The notes: generated by a model not told the origin, from the letters alone. A DNA stretch of 64,000 bases from Mycolicibacterium hodleri (GCF_025822245.1 NZ_JACKTL010000026.1:124001-188000); one strand, 5' to 3'; positions 8,251 through 17,319 are shown, numbered from the stretch's first letter. A program made the numbers and translations.

Positions 8251-9507
8251 GTGCGGTCGCGACTCCTGGCCGCGGTGGTCGTGTCGGCGGCCGTTCTCGC
8301 GGGCTGCGCGCCGTCGCCATCGGGACCGTCGGTCGCACGCGACCTTCCGCCGCGGGCCGACCTGTCGCCGGACTTCGCGGGCGCGCCGGTTCTGCCGCCG
8401 CCGGATCTGACCGACACCGGCCCCGGTTCGCTCGTCGACTCCAAGCCGGTGACCGGCATGGTGGCCTTCGAGGACGCCAGCGCCAGCGCCGTCAAGGTGA
8501 CCTACCGCTCGACGGCGCACGATGGCACGCCGAGTCAGGCCACCGGCGTCGTCGTCGTGCCTGCGGGGAAGCCGCCCAAGGACGGGTGGCCGATCGTCGC
8601 GCTCGGCCATGCCATGACCGGCACCCAGCCGAAGTGCGGTCCCACCCTGGCCGACAACTACTACGGCTATACCTCACCCATCGTGACGCTTCTGAGTCGC
8701 GGGTTCGTCGTCGTCTTCCCCGACTACCAGGGCCTCGGGCTCGACGGCCAGGCTCCGCACTCCGTCGTCGACGCGACGACGTTGGGCAACACCATGATCG
8801 ACGCCGCCCGAGCGGCTCATCGGGTGCTGCCGACGAGCAGTACCCAGTGGGCGGCCTACGGGCTTGGCGAGGGCGGACTAGCCGCCTGGGCGGCAGCCGA
8901 ACGGGCCGGCGTCTACGGCGGCGGAATGACGTTGGTCGGCGCCGTCGCCATGTCGCCGTTCGCCGACATGTCACCGTTGGTGGACACCGCCGAGCGCGGC
9001 GACCTGACCGGGCTCGCCGACCTCCGGACCTACATCTGGACACTGCAGAGTCTGGCCAACCTGGATCCCAGCCTCGACCTGGATCTCTATCGGTCTGGGC
9101 TGGCCCGCGAACAATGGGACGTGCTGGCCGACTGCGTTCCGCCCGACCCGGACGCGGCCCGACGAATCTACGAGGAGCTCAAGCCGAACGACCTGCGACC
9201 ACGCGACCAAGCAGCGGCAGACGATCTGCGCCAACGCCTTTCGGCCGCGGGTGTGCCCGTCCGGTATCCCACGCCGGGGGCGGCGCCGGTCCTGGTGGCC
9301 TTTGGCAGCTTGGACACCAACGCCCCGCCGGCGGGCATCCGGCTCGCCGTCGACGCCGCGTGCGCCAAGGGCGACCAGATCGAGGTGCTCGAGCGGGTGG
9401 GGGCCAGCGAGGCCTCCAACGACCAGGTGGTCGAGAGCGCCCTCGGGTGGCTGTACGCCCGATTCGCCGGCCAGCGGCTAGGCAACGTCTGCGTGGGCGT
9501 CTCGTGA
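8251..9507 (+). CDS. Lipoprotein paralogue of the alpha/beta-hydrolases with lost catalytic residues
   Basis: 418 residues from GTG 8251, 2 bases after the wzz-kinase stop. A signal peptide ends in the lipobox LAGC (Cys19). The fold-wide landmarks of the paralogues are kept (PDYQGLG, TMIDAARAAHR, AAWAA), but the nucleophile elbow reads GLGEG, with Gly206 in place of Ser. The GHGDVD block with the catalytic His is replaced by GASEASND, while the Asp of GSLD remains. It should be inactive as a serine hydrolase. It may be a binding or scaffold lipoprotein on the outer face of the membrane. Its 3' end overlaps the next gene by 4 bases. Confidence 0.85.
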   Translation: MRSRLLAAVVVSAAVLAGCAPSPSGPSVARDLPPRADLSPDFAGAPVLPPPDLTDTGPGSLVDSKPVTGMVAFEDASASAVKVTYRSTAHDGTPSQATGVVVVPAGKPPKDGWPIVALGHAMTGTQPKCGPTLADNYYGYTSPIVTLLSRGFVVVFPDYQGLGLDGQAPHSVVDATTLGNTMIDAARAAHRVLPTSSTQWAAYGLGEGGLAAWAAAERAGVYGGGMTLVGAVAMSPFADMSPLVDTAERGDLTGLADLRTYIWTLQSLANLDPSLDLDLYRSGLAREQWDVLADCVPPDPDAARRIYEELKPNDLRPRDQAAADDLRQRLSAAGVPVRYPTPGAAPVLVAFGSLDTNAPPAGIRLAVDAACAKGDQIEVLERVGASEASNDQVVESALGWLYARFAGQRLGNVCVGVS

Positions 9508-10166
9508 TTCCCCCCGCGGACGCGCCACGGCTCGGGGACTACGCCCGGATCGTCGGCCGTGGGTGGCTGGTGATCGTGTGCGCCACCGTGCTGTCCATTG
9601 GGATGGGCTGGCTCGCCTGGCAGACCACCACGCCGGTGTACGACTCGAGTTCGAGGGTCGTCGTCAAGGCGATCGGCGACGCCACTCCGCTCGACGCCTT
9701 CTATGGGCAGGCCACCGCGGAGTCCCGCGTGCTCACCTACCAGTACCTCGCGCGCAGTGCGCGGGTGACGGGGCCCACCGTCGACCAGTTGCGACTCCCT
9801 CAGACCATCGACGAGCTGGCCGGTCGCATCAGCATCACCCCGTCGTTGACACCAGTTCTCGACATCGTGGTCAAGGGCACCGACCCCGACGAGACGCGGG
9901 AGGTCGCCAACGCGGTCACCGCCAACCTGATCGCCGTGTCGAGCGAGCTGGCCAAGGTCGACGGCGGCGGCACGGAATTGGTGTTGGTCGACGAGGCGGG
10001 GACCCCGAAGCGGGAGGGCTCGCTCGTGCGCAACCTCGTCGAAGCCGGCGTCGTCGGCCTGTTGATCTCGGTGGTCCTCGTGCTGGCCTGGGGTCTGGTG
10101 CAGGACCAACTCCTGGGACGCCGCCAGCTGGGGCGCGTCGTGCACGGCGGCGGACGACCTGAATGA
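9504..10166 (+). CDS. Kinase-less Wzz-type chain-length protein
   Basis: 220 residues from GTG 9504 in a GTGA overlap with the previous stop; the open frame upstream is a shadow of the lipoprotein gene. Two membrane segments (about 18-37 and 182-203) flank a Wzz-like external domain, and the protein ends shortly after the second with no P-loop domain. It resembles the N-terminal half of the protein at 6767. Two Wzz proteins in one locus suggest a hetero-oligomer or a split chain-length system. Confidence 0.8.
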   Translation: MIPPADAPRLGDYARIVGRGWLVIVCATVLSIGMGWLAWQTTTPVYDSSSRVVVKAIGDATPLDAFYGQATAESRVLTYQYLARSARVTGPTVDQLRLPQTIDELAGRISITPSLTPVLDIVVKGTDPDETREVANAVTANLIAVSSELAKVDGGGTELVLVDEAGTPKREGSLVRNLVEAGVVGLLISVVLVLAWGLVQDQLLGRRQLGRVVHGGGRPE

Positions 10167-11392
10167 CCGACGTCCGCGGCCGCACGACGTCGACGTGGCT
10201 GGTCGCCCTGCTGGTCCTGGTCGTCGCGATGTCGTCGGCCTGCGGTGCCACGGGCGACACCGGCGCGCTCGCCGACCAGCCGACTCCCATCCCGAACGCC
10301 GACGTCTCCGGATCTGGACCGGGGTCGCTGATCAGCGCGTCGTCGATGCCCGTGTTCAGTCGCTCGCCGGGGGGCCGCTCGGTCGACGCGGCCCGGGTCG
10401 TCTACCGCTCGACCAACGGTGACACCGGCCAGCAGACCGTGGTCTCGGGGTCGGTGTTCGTCCCGAAGGGCGACGCGCCCACTGGCGGCTGGCCCGTGAT
10501 CTCCTTCGGCCACGGCACCACCGGTCTCGACGAGCCTTGTGGGCCTTCGCTTTCCGACAATCTCCTGGGGTTCTCCACGATCGTCGACGCCTACGTGAGC
10601 AAGGGATACGCGGTCGCCTTGGCCGATTACCAAGGCCTTGGTTCGCCTGGCGTGCACCCCTACACCGACTCGAAGACCGCCGGCCTCAACATGATCGACG
10701 CCGTCCGCGCGTTGCGGCACACGTTCGACCACGTGTCGACTCGTTGGGCCGCCGTCGGCGGGTCGCAAGGCGGGGGTGCGGCATGGGCCGCCGACGAGCA
10801 GGCCGCAACGTACGCCCCGGAATTGGACCTCGTCGGCGCCGTCGCCTACGTGCCCGCGGCCGACGTCACCGGACTGGTCGACAAGGCCGTCGCCGGCACG
10901 ATGACCAACGATCAGTCCCTGGCGTTCGAGGCGATCGTCGAGTCGTTGGCACGTTTGCACCCCGACGTCGACCGAGACGACTACCGACGAGGCGCGGCCG
11001 TCACGTACTGGGACGTGCTGTCGGCATGTTCTGGGCCCAAGGCGGCGAGTCGGGCAACTGCCGCCGCCGCGGTCGGGTCCCGCGACTTCACTCCCGCCAC
11101 GCCGGCGGCGGCGGAGCACCTGCGGGCGTTGCTGCGCGCGTGGGCGCTACCCCAGCAACGGCTCGCGGCGCCGCTGTCCGTCACCTACGGTGGCCGCGAC
11201 GAATTCATCGACGCGCAGTGGACCACCGACGCGATCGCTCGGGCATGTGCGCTCGGCGGCAACGTCGTGTGGGAATTGCAACCGGACAAGGGGCACGGCG
11301 ACGTCGACGTGGCGTCTCGATTCGATTGGATCGCAGACAGATTCGCGGGTAAGCCAGCGGTCAACCAGTGTCCTCCGAGCGGTGGCGGCTAG
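10163..11392 (+). CDS. Exported alpha/beta-hydrolase, secretory-lipase type
   Basis: 409 residues from ATG 10163, in an ATGA overlap with the wzz gene. The N-terminus is a signal sequence ending in MSSACG, a weak lipobox, so lipidation is uncertain. Ser201 lies in GGSQG, the acid in TYGGRDE and the His in DKGHGD: the triad is complete. It is very similar to the copy at 806. Expression is probably coupled to wzz, tying an extracellular hydrolase to polysaccharide assembly. Confidence 0.83.
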   Translation: MTDVRGRTTSTWLVALLVLVVAMSSACGATGDTGALADQPTPIPNADVSGSGPGSLISASSMPVFSRSPGGRSVDAARVVYRSTNGDTGQQTVVSGSVFVPKGDAPTGGWPVISFGHGTTGLDEPCGPSLSDNLLGFSTIVDAYVSKGYAVALADYQGLGSPGVHPYTDSKTAGLNMIDAVRALRHTFDHVSTRWAAVGGSQGGGAAWAADEQAATYAPELDLVGAVAYVPAADVTGLVDKAVAGTMTNDQSLAFEAIVESLARLHPDVDRDDYRRGAAVTYWDVLSACSGPKAASRATAAAAVGSRDFTPATPAAAEHLRALLRAWALPQQRLAAPLSVTYGGRDEFIDAQWTTDAIARACALGGNVVWELQPDKGHGDVDVASRFDWIADRFAGKPAVNQCPPSGGG

Positions 11393-11415
11393 GGTGGCTC
11401 GACATGACTGCGACC

Positions 11416-11431
11416 ACGCGGACGTCCGCGT
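11416..11431. promoter_or_regulatory. 16-bp perfect palindrome between hydrolase genes
   Basis: ACGCGGACGTCCGCGT is a perfect palindrome placed 18 bases before the GTG of the next hydrolase, in a 57-base gap that also holds its RBS (GAAGGGA). It could be an operator or an RNA hairpin; with high GC a chance origin is possible. Confidence 0.35.
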
Positions 11432-11449
11432 CGAGCCCGAAGGGATAGC

Positions 11450-12682
11450 GTGACCGGCGTGCTGAAGCGAGTGGTCCTGCCGGTGGTGATCGTGGTGCTC
11501 GTCTTCGGAACGGCGTACGCGGCCTACCCCTTTGCCCCGGTCGTCGCGGCGTGGGCGTACGACCAGCTTGCGCCGTCGGCTGGGCCGCCCGAGAAGGTGC
11601 CGACGGCGCAACTGAACGGATCCGGGCCGGGCGCGGTGCTCCAGGCGTCGACCTTGCCGTTGGTGATGCGCAAGTGGGAGGGCCGCGGCGTGCAGGCCGC
11701 ACGGGTCGTCTACCGGTCGACCTCGGGAGACGACATGTCACCGACGATCGTGTCGGGTTCGGTCTTCGTGCCGAAGGGGAACGCCCCCGACGGGGGGTGG
11801 CCGGTGGTGTCGCTCGGGCACGCAACCCTCGGCATCGACGTTCCCTGTGCACCGTCACTCGATTCCAGCCTGCTCGGATTCCTCGGCTACGTCGGCGTTT
11901 TCACCGGCATGGGATATGCGGTGGCGCTCGCCGACTTCCAGGGTCTCGGCGCCAAGGGCATTCATCCCTACTCCGATTCCCGCACGGCTGGGCTGAACAT
12001 GATCGACGCCGTGCGCGCGCTGCGACACACCTTCCCCAACGTGTCCGACAGGTGGGTGGCCTTCGGGGACTCGCAAGGCGCCGGTGCGTCCTGGGCGGCC
12101 GACGAACAGGCCAAGGACTACGCGCCGGAACTGAAGCTGCTCGGAGCGCTGGCCGCGTCACCCCCGGCCGACATGACGGGAATCGTCCAGAAGGCTCAGG
12201 ACGGCACCCTCACCAAGGAACAGCGCGGCGTCATTCAGGCAATCATCGAGTCGCTGGCACGCTTGCATCCCGACCTGGACCGTGACGACTTCCGCTCCGC
12301 CGGGGCAAAGACCTATTGGAAGGTGCTCACCGACTGCACCCCGGCCAACGCCTACGCTCGGGGCCAGGCCGCCGAAGGCATCGGGCCCCGCGACTTCACG
12401 CCGAAGACACCGGCGGCCGCCGATCGGCTGCGGGGGCTGCTGAAGGACTGGGCGCTGCCGCAGAAGCCCCTGTCGGAACCGCTGTACGTCTACTACGGCG
12501 GCAAGGATCCGTTCATCGACGCCGCGTGGACGACGGCGGCGATCAAGCGGGCCTGCGCCCTCGGTGGGACCGTCACCATCGCCTATGACCCCCAGGGTGG
12601 GCACAATCCGAGCGACGCCCTGGATGCGATCCAGTGGATGACCGAACGGTTCGAGGGAAAGCCCGCCAAGAATGACTGCTGA
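11450..12682 (+). CDS. Membrane-anchored alpha/beta-hydrolase, secretory-lipase type
   Basis: 410 residues from GTG 11450 with GAAGGGA upstream. The N-terminal hydrophobic segment (about 6-30) has no lipobox, so it is a likely signal anchor. The nucleophile is Ser208 (GDSQG), the acid lies in YYGGKDP and the His in QGGHNPSD, so the triad looks intact although the His block differs from the sister copies. Fifth member of the paralogous set. Its end overlaps birA by 11 bases. Confidence 0.82.
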   Translation: MTGVLKRVVLPVVIVVLVFGTAYAAYPFAPVVAAWAYDQLAPSAGPPEKVPTAQLNGSGPGAVLQASTLPLVMRKWEGRGVQAARVVYRSTSGDDMSPTIVSGSVFVPKGNAPDGGWPVVSLGHATLGIDVPCAPSLDSSLLGFLGYVGVFTGMGYAVALADFQGLGAKGIHPYSDSRTAGLNMIDAVRALRHTFPNVSDRWVAFGDSQGAGASWAADEQAKDYAPELKLLGALAASPPADMTGIVQKAQDGTLTKEQRGVIQAIIESLARLHPDLDRDDFRSAGAKTYWKVLTDCTPANAYARGQAAEGIGPRDFTPKTPAAADRLRGLLKDWALPQKPLSEPLYVYYGGKDPFIDAAWTTAAIKRACALGGTVTIAYDPQGGHNPSDALDAIQWMTERFEGKPAKNDC

Positions 12683-13487
12683 CGTCCGCCGCCCCCCGCT
12701 CGACGCGGCCGCCCTGCGTGCCGCCGCCGTCGGTCCGACCGGCTGGCGCTCGCTCGACGTCGTCGCCGAAACCGGTTCGACCAACGCCGATCTGGTCGCG
12801 AGGGTCGCCGCCGGCCAGGACATCGCCTGGAACGTGCTCGTCGCGGAGGACCAGATCGCGGGACGCGGTCGCAACGGCCGCATCTGGTCGGCGGTGCCTC
12901 GGGCGCAGATCAGCATGTCGGTCGGCGTGCCCACGCAGGGACTGCCCGCCGCCGCGTGGGGCTGGGTGCCGCTGATCACCGGCCTGGCCGTCGTGGATGC
13001 CGTGGCCGAGGTCACCGGGATCGACGTGGGCCTGAAGTGGCCCAACGACGTGCTCGCGGTGCGCGACGGTCGCAAGCTCGCCGGCATCCTCGCCGAGGTG
13101 GCGTCCCCGGCTGCGGCCATCGTCGTCGGAGTGGGAGTCAACGTTTCCCTGGGCGCCGACGAGCTCCCCGAGCCCAGGGCCACCTCGTTGCGGGTGCTCG
13201 GTGCCGACGAACCCGATCGCGGCGCGCTGGTGCTCGCCCTGTTGCGGCAGCTGCGGCGCCGGTTCGACGCCCTGACCGCGGCAGGCGGGGCGGATGCCGG
13301 CCTCCTCGCCGACTACGTCGCCAACAGCCTGACCATCTCCTCGCGGGTGCGGGCGACGCTGCCCGGTGACCGGGAGGTGGTCGGGGACGCCGTGTCGATT
13401 GACGACCAGGGTCGGCTCCGCATCGACACCGGAGGCGACGTCACCGTGGTCTCCGCGGGCGACATCGTGCATCTTCGACCCGTCTAG
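12672..13487 (+). CDS. birA: Biotin-[acetyl-CoA carboxylase] ligase
   Basis: 271 residues. Attaches biotin to the carrier domains of acyl-CoA carboxylases through biotinyl-AMP. The ligase signatures GRGRNGRIW (about residues 64-72) and KWPNDV (about 122-127) are present, followed by a small C-terminal domain. There is no N-terminal helix-turn-helix, so it is the monofunctional type and not a repressor, as in M. tuberculosis Rv3279c. The start lies inside the end of the upstream hydrolase, so translation is probably coupled to the accessory block. Confidence 0.96.
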   Translation: MTADVRRPPLDAAALRAAAVGPTGWRSLDVVAETGSTNADLVARVAAGQDIAWNVLVAEDQIAGRGRNGRIWSAVPRAQISMSVGVPTQGLPAAAWGWVPLITGLAVVDAVAEVTGIDVGLKWPNDVLAVRDGRKLAGILAEVASPAAAIVVGVGVNVSLGADELPEPRATSLRVLGADEPDRGALVLALLRQLRRRFDALTAAGGADAGLLADYVANSLTISSRVRATLPGDREVVGDAVSIDDQGRLRIDTGGDVTVVSAGDIVHLRPV

Positions 13488-13492
13488 CTGGG

Positions 13493-13498
13493 TAGAGT
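13493..13498 (+). promoter_or_regulatory. Candidate -10 box of a leaderless transcript (PH-domain gene)
   Basis: TAGAGT, then 6 bases, then GTG 13505, with no RBS between. This is the spacing expected if transcription starts at the start codon. Confidence 0.5.
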
Positions 13499-13504
13499 CG
13501 CGCC

Positions 13505-14023
13505 GTGGGATATCCCGACAACGTGCTGGCCGGTGACGAACGCATCGTCCTACACCGTCATCCGCACTGGAAGCGGCTGATCGGTCCGGTGTTCGTGCTC
13601 CTGCTGGCGACTGCGGTGGCGGGTTTCGGTCTGGGCGTGGTGAACCACATGACCTGGGATCAGACGGCGAAGAACATCGTGATGATCGTGATCGGCGTGA
13701 TCTGGCTGATCCTGGTCGGGTGGCTGGTGGCGTGGCCGTTGTTCAACTGGCGCTCGACGCACTTCGTCATCACCGACCGCCGGGTGATGTTCCGGCACGG
13801 GGTCATGACGCGCTCGGGCATCGACATCCCGCTGGCGCGGATCAACAGCGTCGAATTCCGGCACGGCCTCGCCGACCGCGTGCTGCGCACCGGAACCCTG
13901 ATCATCGAGTCGGCGTCGCAAGATCCCCTGGAATTCCACGACATTCCGCGCGTGGAACAGGTTCACTCACTGCTGTATCACGAAGTCTTCGACACCCTCG
14001 GTTCGGAGGAATCGCCGAGCTGA
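13505..14023 (+). CDS. PH-domain (bPH2) membrane protein, Rv3278c type
   Basis: 172 residues from GTG 13505. Two hydrophobic segments (about 21-43 and 56-78) are followed by a bacterial PH domain with FVITDRRVMFRHGVMTRSG and a DIPLARINSVE stretch. The role is unknown; this family sits next to birA/gtrA in mycobacteria. The last 46 bases overlap the convergent GtrA-like gene. Confidence 0.85.
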   Translation: MGYPDNVLAGDERIVLHRHPHWKRLIGPVFVLLLATAVAGFGLGVVNHMTWDQTAKNIVMIVIGVIWLILVGWLVAWPLFNWRSTHFVITDRRVMFRHGVMTRSGIDIPLARINSVEFRHGLADRVLRTGTLIIESASQDPLEFHDIPRVEQVHSLLYHEVFDTLGSEESPS

Positions 14024-14643
14024 TCGTCCCGGCGTGCGCGTCGGTCGCGAAGCGGGGTGACCGCACCCCCGTCGTGAGCCTTCTCGGCTTCGTCCTCGAG
14101 GGCTTCGGCGATGCCGCCCGCGGTGATGGCCGCCTCGACGGCCTTGTCCGGGTTGCGGCCGAACTCGTCGGGGAAGACCCAGCGGCGGAACGCCCAGAAC
14201 CGGAACGCCATCTGCAGCAGGTTGCCGATGACGTAGGCGGAGACGAAGTCGGCGACGTTCTCCATGGTGAGGCTCACCATGGGCACGCGAAGCTCAAGGA
14301 CGTAGCTCGACACCCACAGCGGCGCCATGCTCAGCAGCACGCCGACGGCGCTGACGCCGAAGAACAGCAGGGCCTCGTGGTGCCGTTCGCGGCCACCGCG
14401 GTCGCGAAAGCTCCACTCCCGGTTCAGGATGTACGACGCGATCACCGCCACGACGCCGGAGATGATCTTCGCGGTGACGGGCTTCGGCTCGAGGATCGTC
14501 AGCTTGAGCGTGAAGAAGATCGCGGAGTCGATGATGAACGTGGTGCCGCCCACGATCGCGAACTTGATGAGCTCGTGATGCTGCTCGGCAAAGGGCCGAA
14601 TCGCGCGCGGTAGGCGCGCAATGGTGGCATCGGTGAAGGACAC
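13978..14643 (-). CDS. GtrA-like membrane protein, Rv3277 type
   Basis: 221 residues from GTG 14643; the frame is open to 14847, but that stretch runs into purK. Four hydrophobic segments with the GtrA pattern (FAIVGGTTFIIDS near the start and REWSFRDR after TM2) are seen. GtrA-type proteins are thought to help move or use polyprenyl-linked sugars in the envelope. The C-terminal tail is charged and overlaps the PH-domain gene tail to tail. The start is moderately sure, as no clear RBS is seen. Confidence 0.82.
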   Translation of the reverse strand: MSFTDATIARLPRAIRPFAEQHHELIKFAIVGGTTFIIDSAIFFTLKLTILEPKPVTAKIISGVVAVIASYILNREWSFRDRGGRERHHEALLFFGVSAVGVLLSMAPLWVSSYVLELRVPMVSLTMENVADFVSAYVIGNLLQMAFRFWAFRRWVFPDEFGRNPDKAVEAAITAGGIAEALEDEAEKAHDGGAVTPLRDRRARRDDQLGDSSEPRVSKTS

Positions 14644-14738
14644 GATGGGCCATTCTACGGAAACCGGACATGCTACGTGTAGTCGCGCAGGTCGCGACGG
14701 GTGCGGCCGGCGGTTTGGGCCGTGACAACATAGGGGAC

Positions 14739-15950
14739 GTGAGTGCACCTCCCGTCGTAGCCATGATCGGTGGCGGACAGCTGGCCAGGATGACCCACCA
14801 AGCCGCGATCGCCCTCGGCCAGACGCTGCGAGTGCTGGCCGCGTCACCCGGTGATCCCGCGGCCCTGGTGGCCCCCGACGTGGTCATCGGTTCGCACACC
14901 GACGCCGAGGCGCTGGCCCGTGTCGCCGAGGGCGTCTCGGCCCTGACGTTCGACCACGAACACGTCCCCACCGAGCTGCTGCAGGCCCTCGTCGACGCCG
15001 GCGTGAACGTCGCGCCGCCGCCGCAGGCGCTGATCCACGCGCAGGACAAGCTGGTGATGCGTCGCCGCCTCGAGGCGCTCGGGGCACCCATTCCTCGATA
15101 CGCCGAAGCCACCGAACTCTCCGACGTCGACGCCTTCGCGGCGCGCGTCGGTGGGCCGATCGTCGTCAAGACCGCGCGGGGCGGGTACGACGGCCGCGGC
15201 GTGACCCTGGCCAAGGACCTCGCCGAGGCGCGCGCGGTGACCGAGCGCTACCTGGGCGACGGCGTCGAGGTTCTGCTCGAGGAGCGGGTCGACATGCGCC
15301 GCGAGCTGTCCGCGCTGGTCGCGCGGTCGCCCTTCGGTCAGGGTGCGGCGTGGCCCGTCGTGCAGTCGGTGCAGCGCGACGGCATCTGCGTCGAGGTGAT
15401 CGCCCCGGCGCCCGACCTCGACCGCGAGGTGGGTGCCGCGGCCGAGCAGTTGGGTCTGCGGCTGGCGGGTGAGCTGGGAGTGGTCGGCGTGCTTGCGGTG
15501 GAGTTGTTCGAGACCGCCGACGGCACGCTTCTGGTCAACGAGCTGGCGATGCGACCGCACAACACCGGGCACTGGACCATGAACGGCGCCGTCACCAGCC
15601 AGTTCGAACAGCATCTGCGGGCCGTCCTGGACTATCCGCTCGGGGCCACCGGACCGATCGCCCCGGTCACGGTGATGGCCAACGTGCTCGGAGCGCCCGA
15701 TGCGCCCGCGATGACCATGGACGAGCGCCTGCACCACCTGTTCGCGCGACTGCCCGAGGCCCGCGTGCACCTGTACGGAAAGTCGGAGCGCCCGGGACGC
15801 AAGCTAGGCCACGTGAACGTGCTCGGCGCCGCCGGCGGTTCGGTCGACGACGCGGCGTACGTCGCGGAGGTCAGGGAGCGCGCGGTGCGCGCCGCGCATT
15901 GGTTGTCACACGGCGAATGGACGGACGGATGGGATGAGCATGGCACCTGA
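14739..15950 (+). CDS. purK: N5-carboxyaminoimidazole ribonucleotide synthase
   Basis: 403 residues from GTG 14739 after TAGGGGAC; an in-frame upstream start at 14670 is less likely because the homology begins at [16 protein letters not shown]-grasp enzyme of purine synthesis that makes N5-CAIR from AIR, ATP and bicarbonate. Visible landmarks are DHEHVP, the ATP-grasp [11 protein letters not shown] and [14 protein letters not shown]. It overlaps purE by 17 bases. Confidence 0.96.
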   Translation: MSAPPVVAMIGGGQLARMTHQAAIALGQTLRVLAASPGDPAALVAPDVVIGSHTDAEALARVAEGVSALTFDHEHVPTELLQALVDAGVNVAPPPQALIHAQDKLVMRRRLEALGAPIPRYAEATELSDVDAFAARVGGPIVVKTARGGYDGRGVTLAKDLAEARAVTERYLGDGVEVLLEERVDMRRELSALVARSPFGQGAAWPVVQSVQRDGICVEVIAPAPDLDREVGAAAEQLGLRLAGELGVVGVLAVELFETADGTLLVNELAMRPHNTGHWTMNGAVTSQFEQHLRAVLDYPLGATGPIAPVTVMANVLGAPDAPAMTMDERLHHLFARLPEARVHLYGKSERPGRKLGHVNVLGAAGGSVDDAAYVAEVRERAVRAAHWLSHGEWTDGWDEHGT

Positions 15951-16452
15951 GAGTGGACCGCGCGTCGGCGTCATCATGGGCAGCGACAGCGACTGGACCG
16001 TGATGGAGGACGCCGTCACCGCGCTGGTGGAGTTCGAGGTGCCCTTCGAGGTCGGCGTCGTGTCGGCGCATCGCACGCCCGGCCGGATGCTCGACTACGC
16101 CCGCGGCGCCGCCGGCCGGGGGATCGAGGTCGTCATCGCCGGCGCCGGCGGTGCCGCCCACCTCCCTGGCATGGTCGCCGCGGCCACTCCGCTTCCGGTG
16201 ATCGGCGTCCCGGTGCCGCTGGCGCGGCTCGACGGCTTGGACTCGCTGTTGTCGATAGTGCAAATGCCCGCCGGAGTCCCCGTCGCGACCGTGTCGATCG
16301 GTGGCGCCCGCAACGCCGGTCTGTTGGCGGTGCGCATCCTCGGCGCCTCCGACCCAGGTTTGCGCGGGCGGATGGAAGCCTTCCAGGCGAGCCTGGAAGA
16401 GATGGTGCTGCAGAAGGATGCAGCGCTGCGGGATCGGCTCCTGGGAACGTAG
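15934..16452 (+). CDS. purE: N5-carboxyaminoimidazole ribonucleotide mutase
   Basis: 172 residues. Converts N5-CAIR to CAIR, the step after PurK. The class I signature is clear: [10 protein letters not shown], then SAHRTPGRM with the catalytic His and [15 protein letters not shown] 15934 overlaps purK; a second ATG at 15940 is possible. Operon with purK. Confidence 0.96.
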   Translation: MSMAPESGPRVGVIMGSDSDWTVMEDAVTALVEFEVPFEVGVVSAHRTPGRMLDYARGAAGRGIEVVIAGAGGAAHLPGMVAAATPLPVIGVPVPLARLDGLDSLLSIVQMPAGVPVATVSIGGARNAGLLAVRILGASDPGLRGRMEAFQASLEEMVLQKDAALRDRLLGT

Positions 16453-16463
16453 GATCAGCGTCG

Positions 16464-17297
16464 ATGAAGCGCACATTCGAGCGGTACAGCAACGTCGGCT
16501 ATCGGTTCGTCAGCGGCTTTCTCGAGCCGGGCAACCTGCCGGTCCTGAAGGTTCTCGACGACGCGCAGCGGGCGCGCAACGTCGCCGGCGCCGTCGCCGA
16601 GATCGGGGTGCACCACGGCAGGCTCTTCATCCCGTTGCACCTGCTGCAGCGGGGGACGGGCAAGTCGGTGGCGATCGACCTGTTCGGCGACCAGGAGCTC
16701 AACGTCGACAAGTCCGGCAACGGCAACCTCGACAAGTTCACCGACAACGTGGCGCTCTGGTCGACGACCGACGGCGTGGTGCTGCACCAGGGTGACTCGA
16801 CCAAGCTCGAGCCGACCGTGCTGACGGAGAAGGCCGGCGGCCCGATCCGCTTCTTCAGCGTCGACGGCGGACACACCGCCGAAATCGTCTACAGCGACAT
16901 GCGTTTGGCCGAGGAGACCCTCGCCGAGGGTGGCATCGTGATCGCCGACGACATCTTCAACCAGCAGTGGCCGGGCGTCGCGGTCGGCACGCTGAGATAC
17001 CTCGACGACGGCGCCAAGCTGGCCCCGTTCGCCATTGGCTTCAACAAGGTGTACTTCACCCAGCCCGAGTTCTGCGACGTCTACCGCGCCACGCTCGAGG
17101 CGGCCTTCGCCGGCAGCCTGCGCATTCAGTCGGACTCGACGGTGTTCGCCGCCCACCCCGTGCTGTACCTGGCGCCGGTGACTGCCGTCGATCTGCTGCG
17201 TCGCAGCGAGACGGCACGCTCGGTCTACCACGCCTCGTACAAGCAGTTGGTGCGTGGCATGCAGCTCGTCTCGGGCAAGAGCACACCGGGCCGATAG
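16464..17297 (+). CDS. Class I SAM-dependent methyltransferase (Methyltransf_24-like)
   Basis: 277 residues from ATG 16464, 11 bases after purE. A conserved block AEIGVHHGR matches motif I, followed by AIDLFG and FFSVDGGH with EGGIVIADDIF, the pattern of the Methyltransf_24/cephalosporin-hydroxylase-like group often found in sugar and antibiotic loci. Substrate unknown. M. tuberculosis has fadE25 directly after purE, so this is an extra gene. TAGGAT lies 8 bases before the ATG, so it may have its own short or absent leader. Confidence 0.7.
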   Translation: MKRTFERYSNVGYRFVSGFLEPGNLPVLKVLDDAQRARNVAGAVAEIGVHHGRLFIPLHLLQRGTGKSVAIDLFGDQELNVDKSGNGNLDKFTDNVALWSTTDGVVLHQGDSTKLEPTVLTEKAGGPIRFFSVDGGHTAEIVYSDMRLAEETLAEGGIVIADDIFNQQWPGVAVGTLRYLDDGAKLAPFAIGFNKVYFTQPEFCDVYRATLEAAFAGSLRIQSDSTVFAAHPVLYLAPVTAVDLLRRSETARSVYHASYKQLVRGMQLVSGKSTPGR

Positions 17298-17319
17298 CGG
17301 CTTCCGCGGGCGCCGCGGG

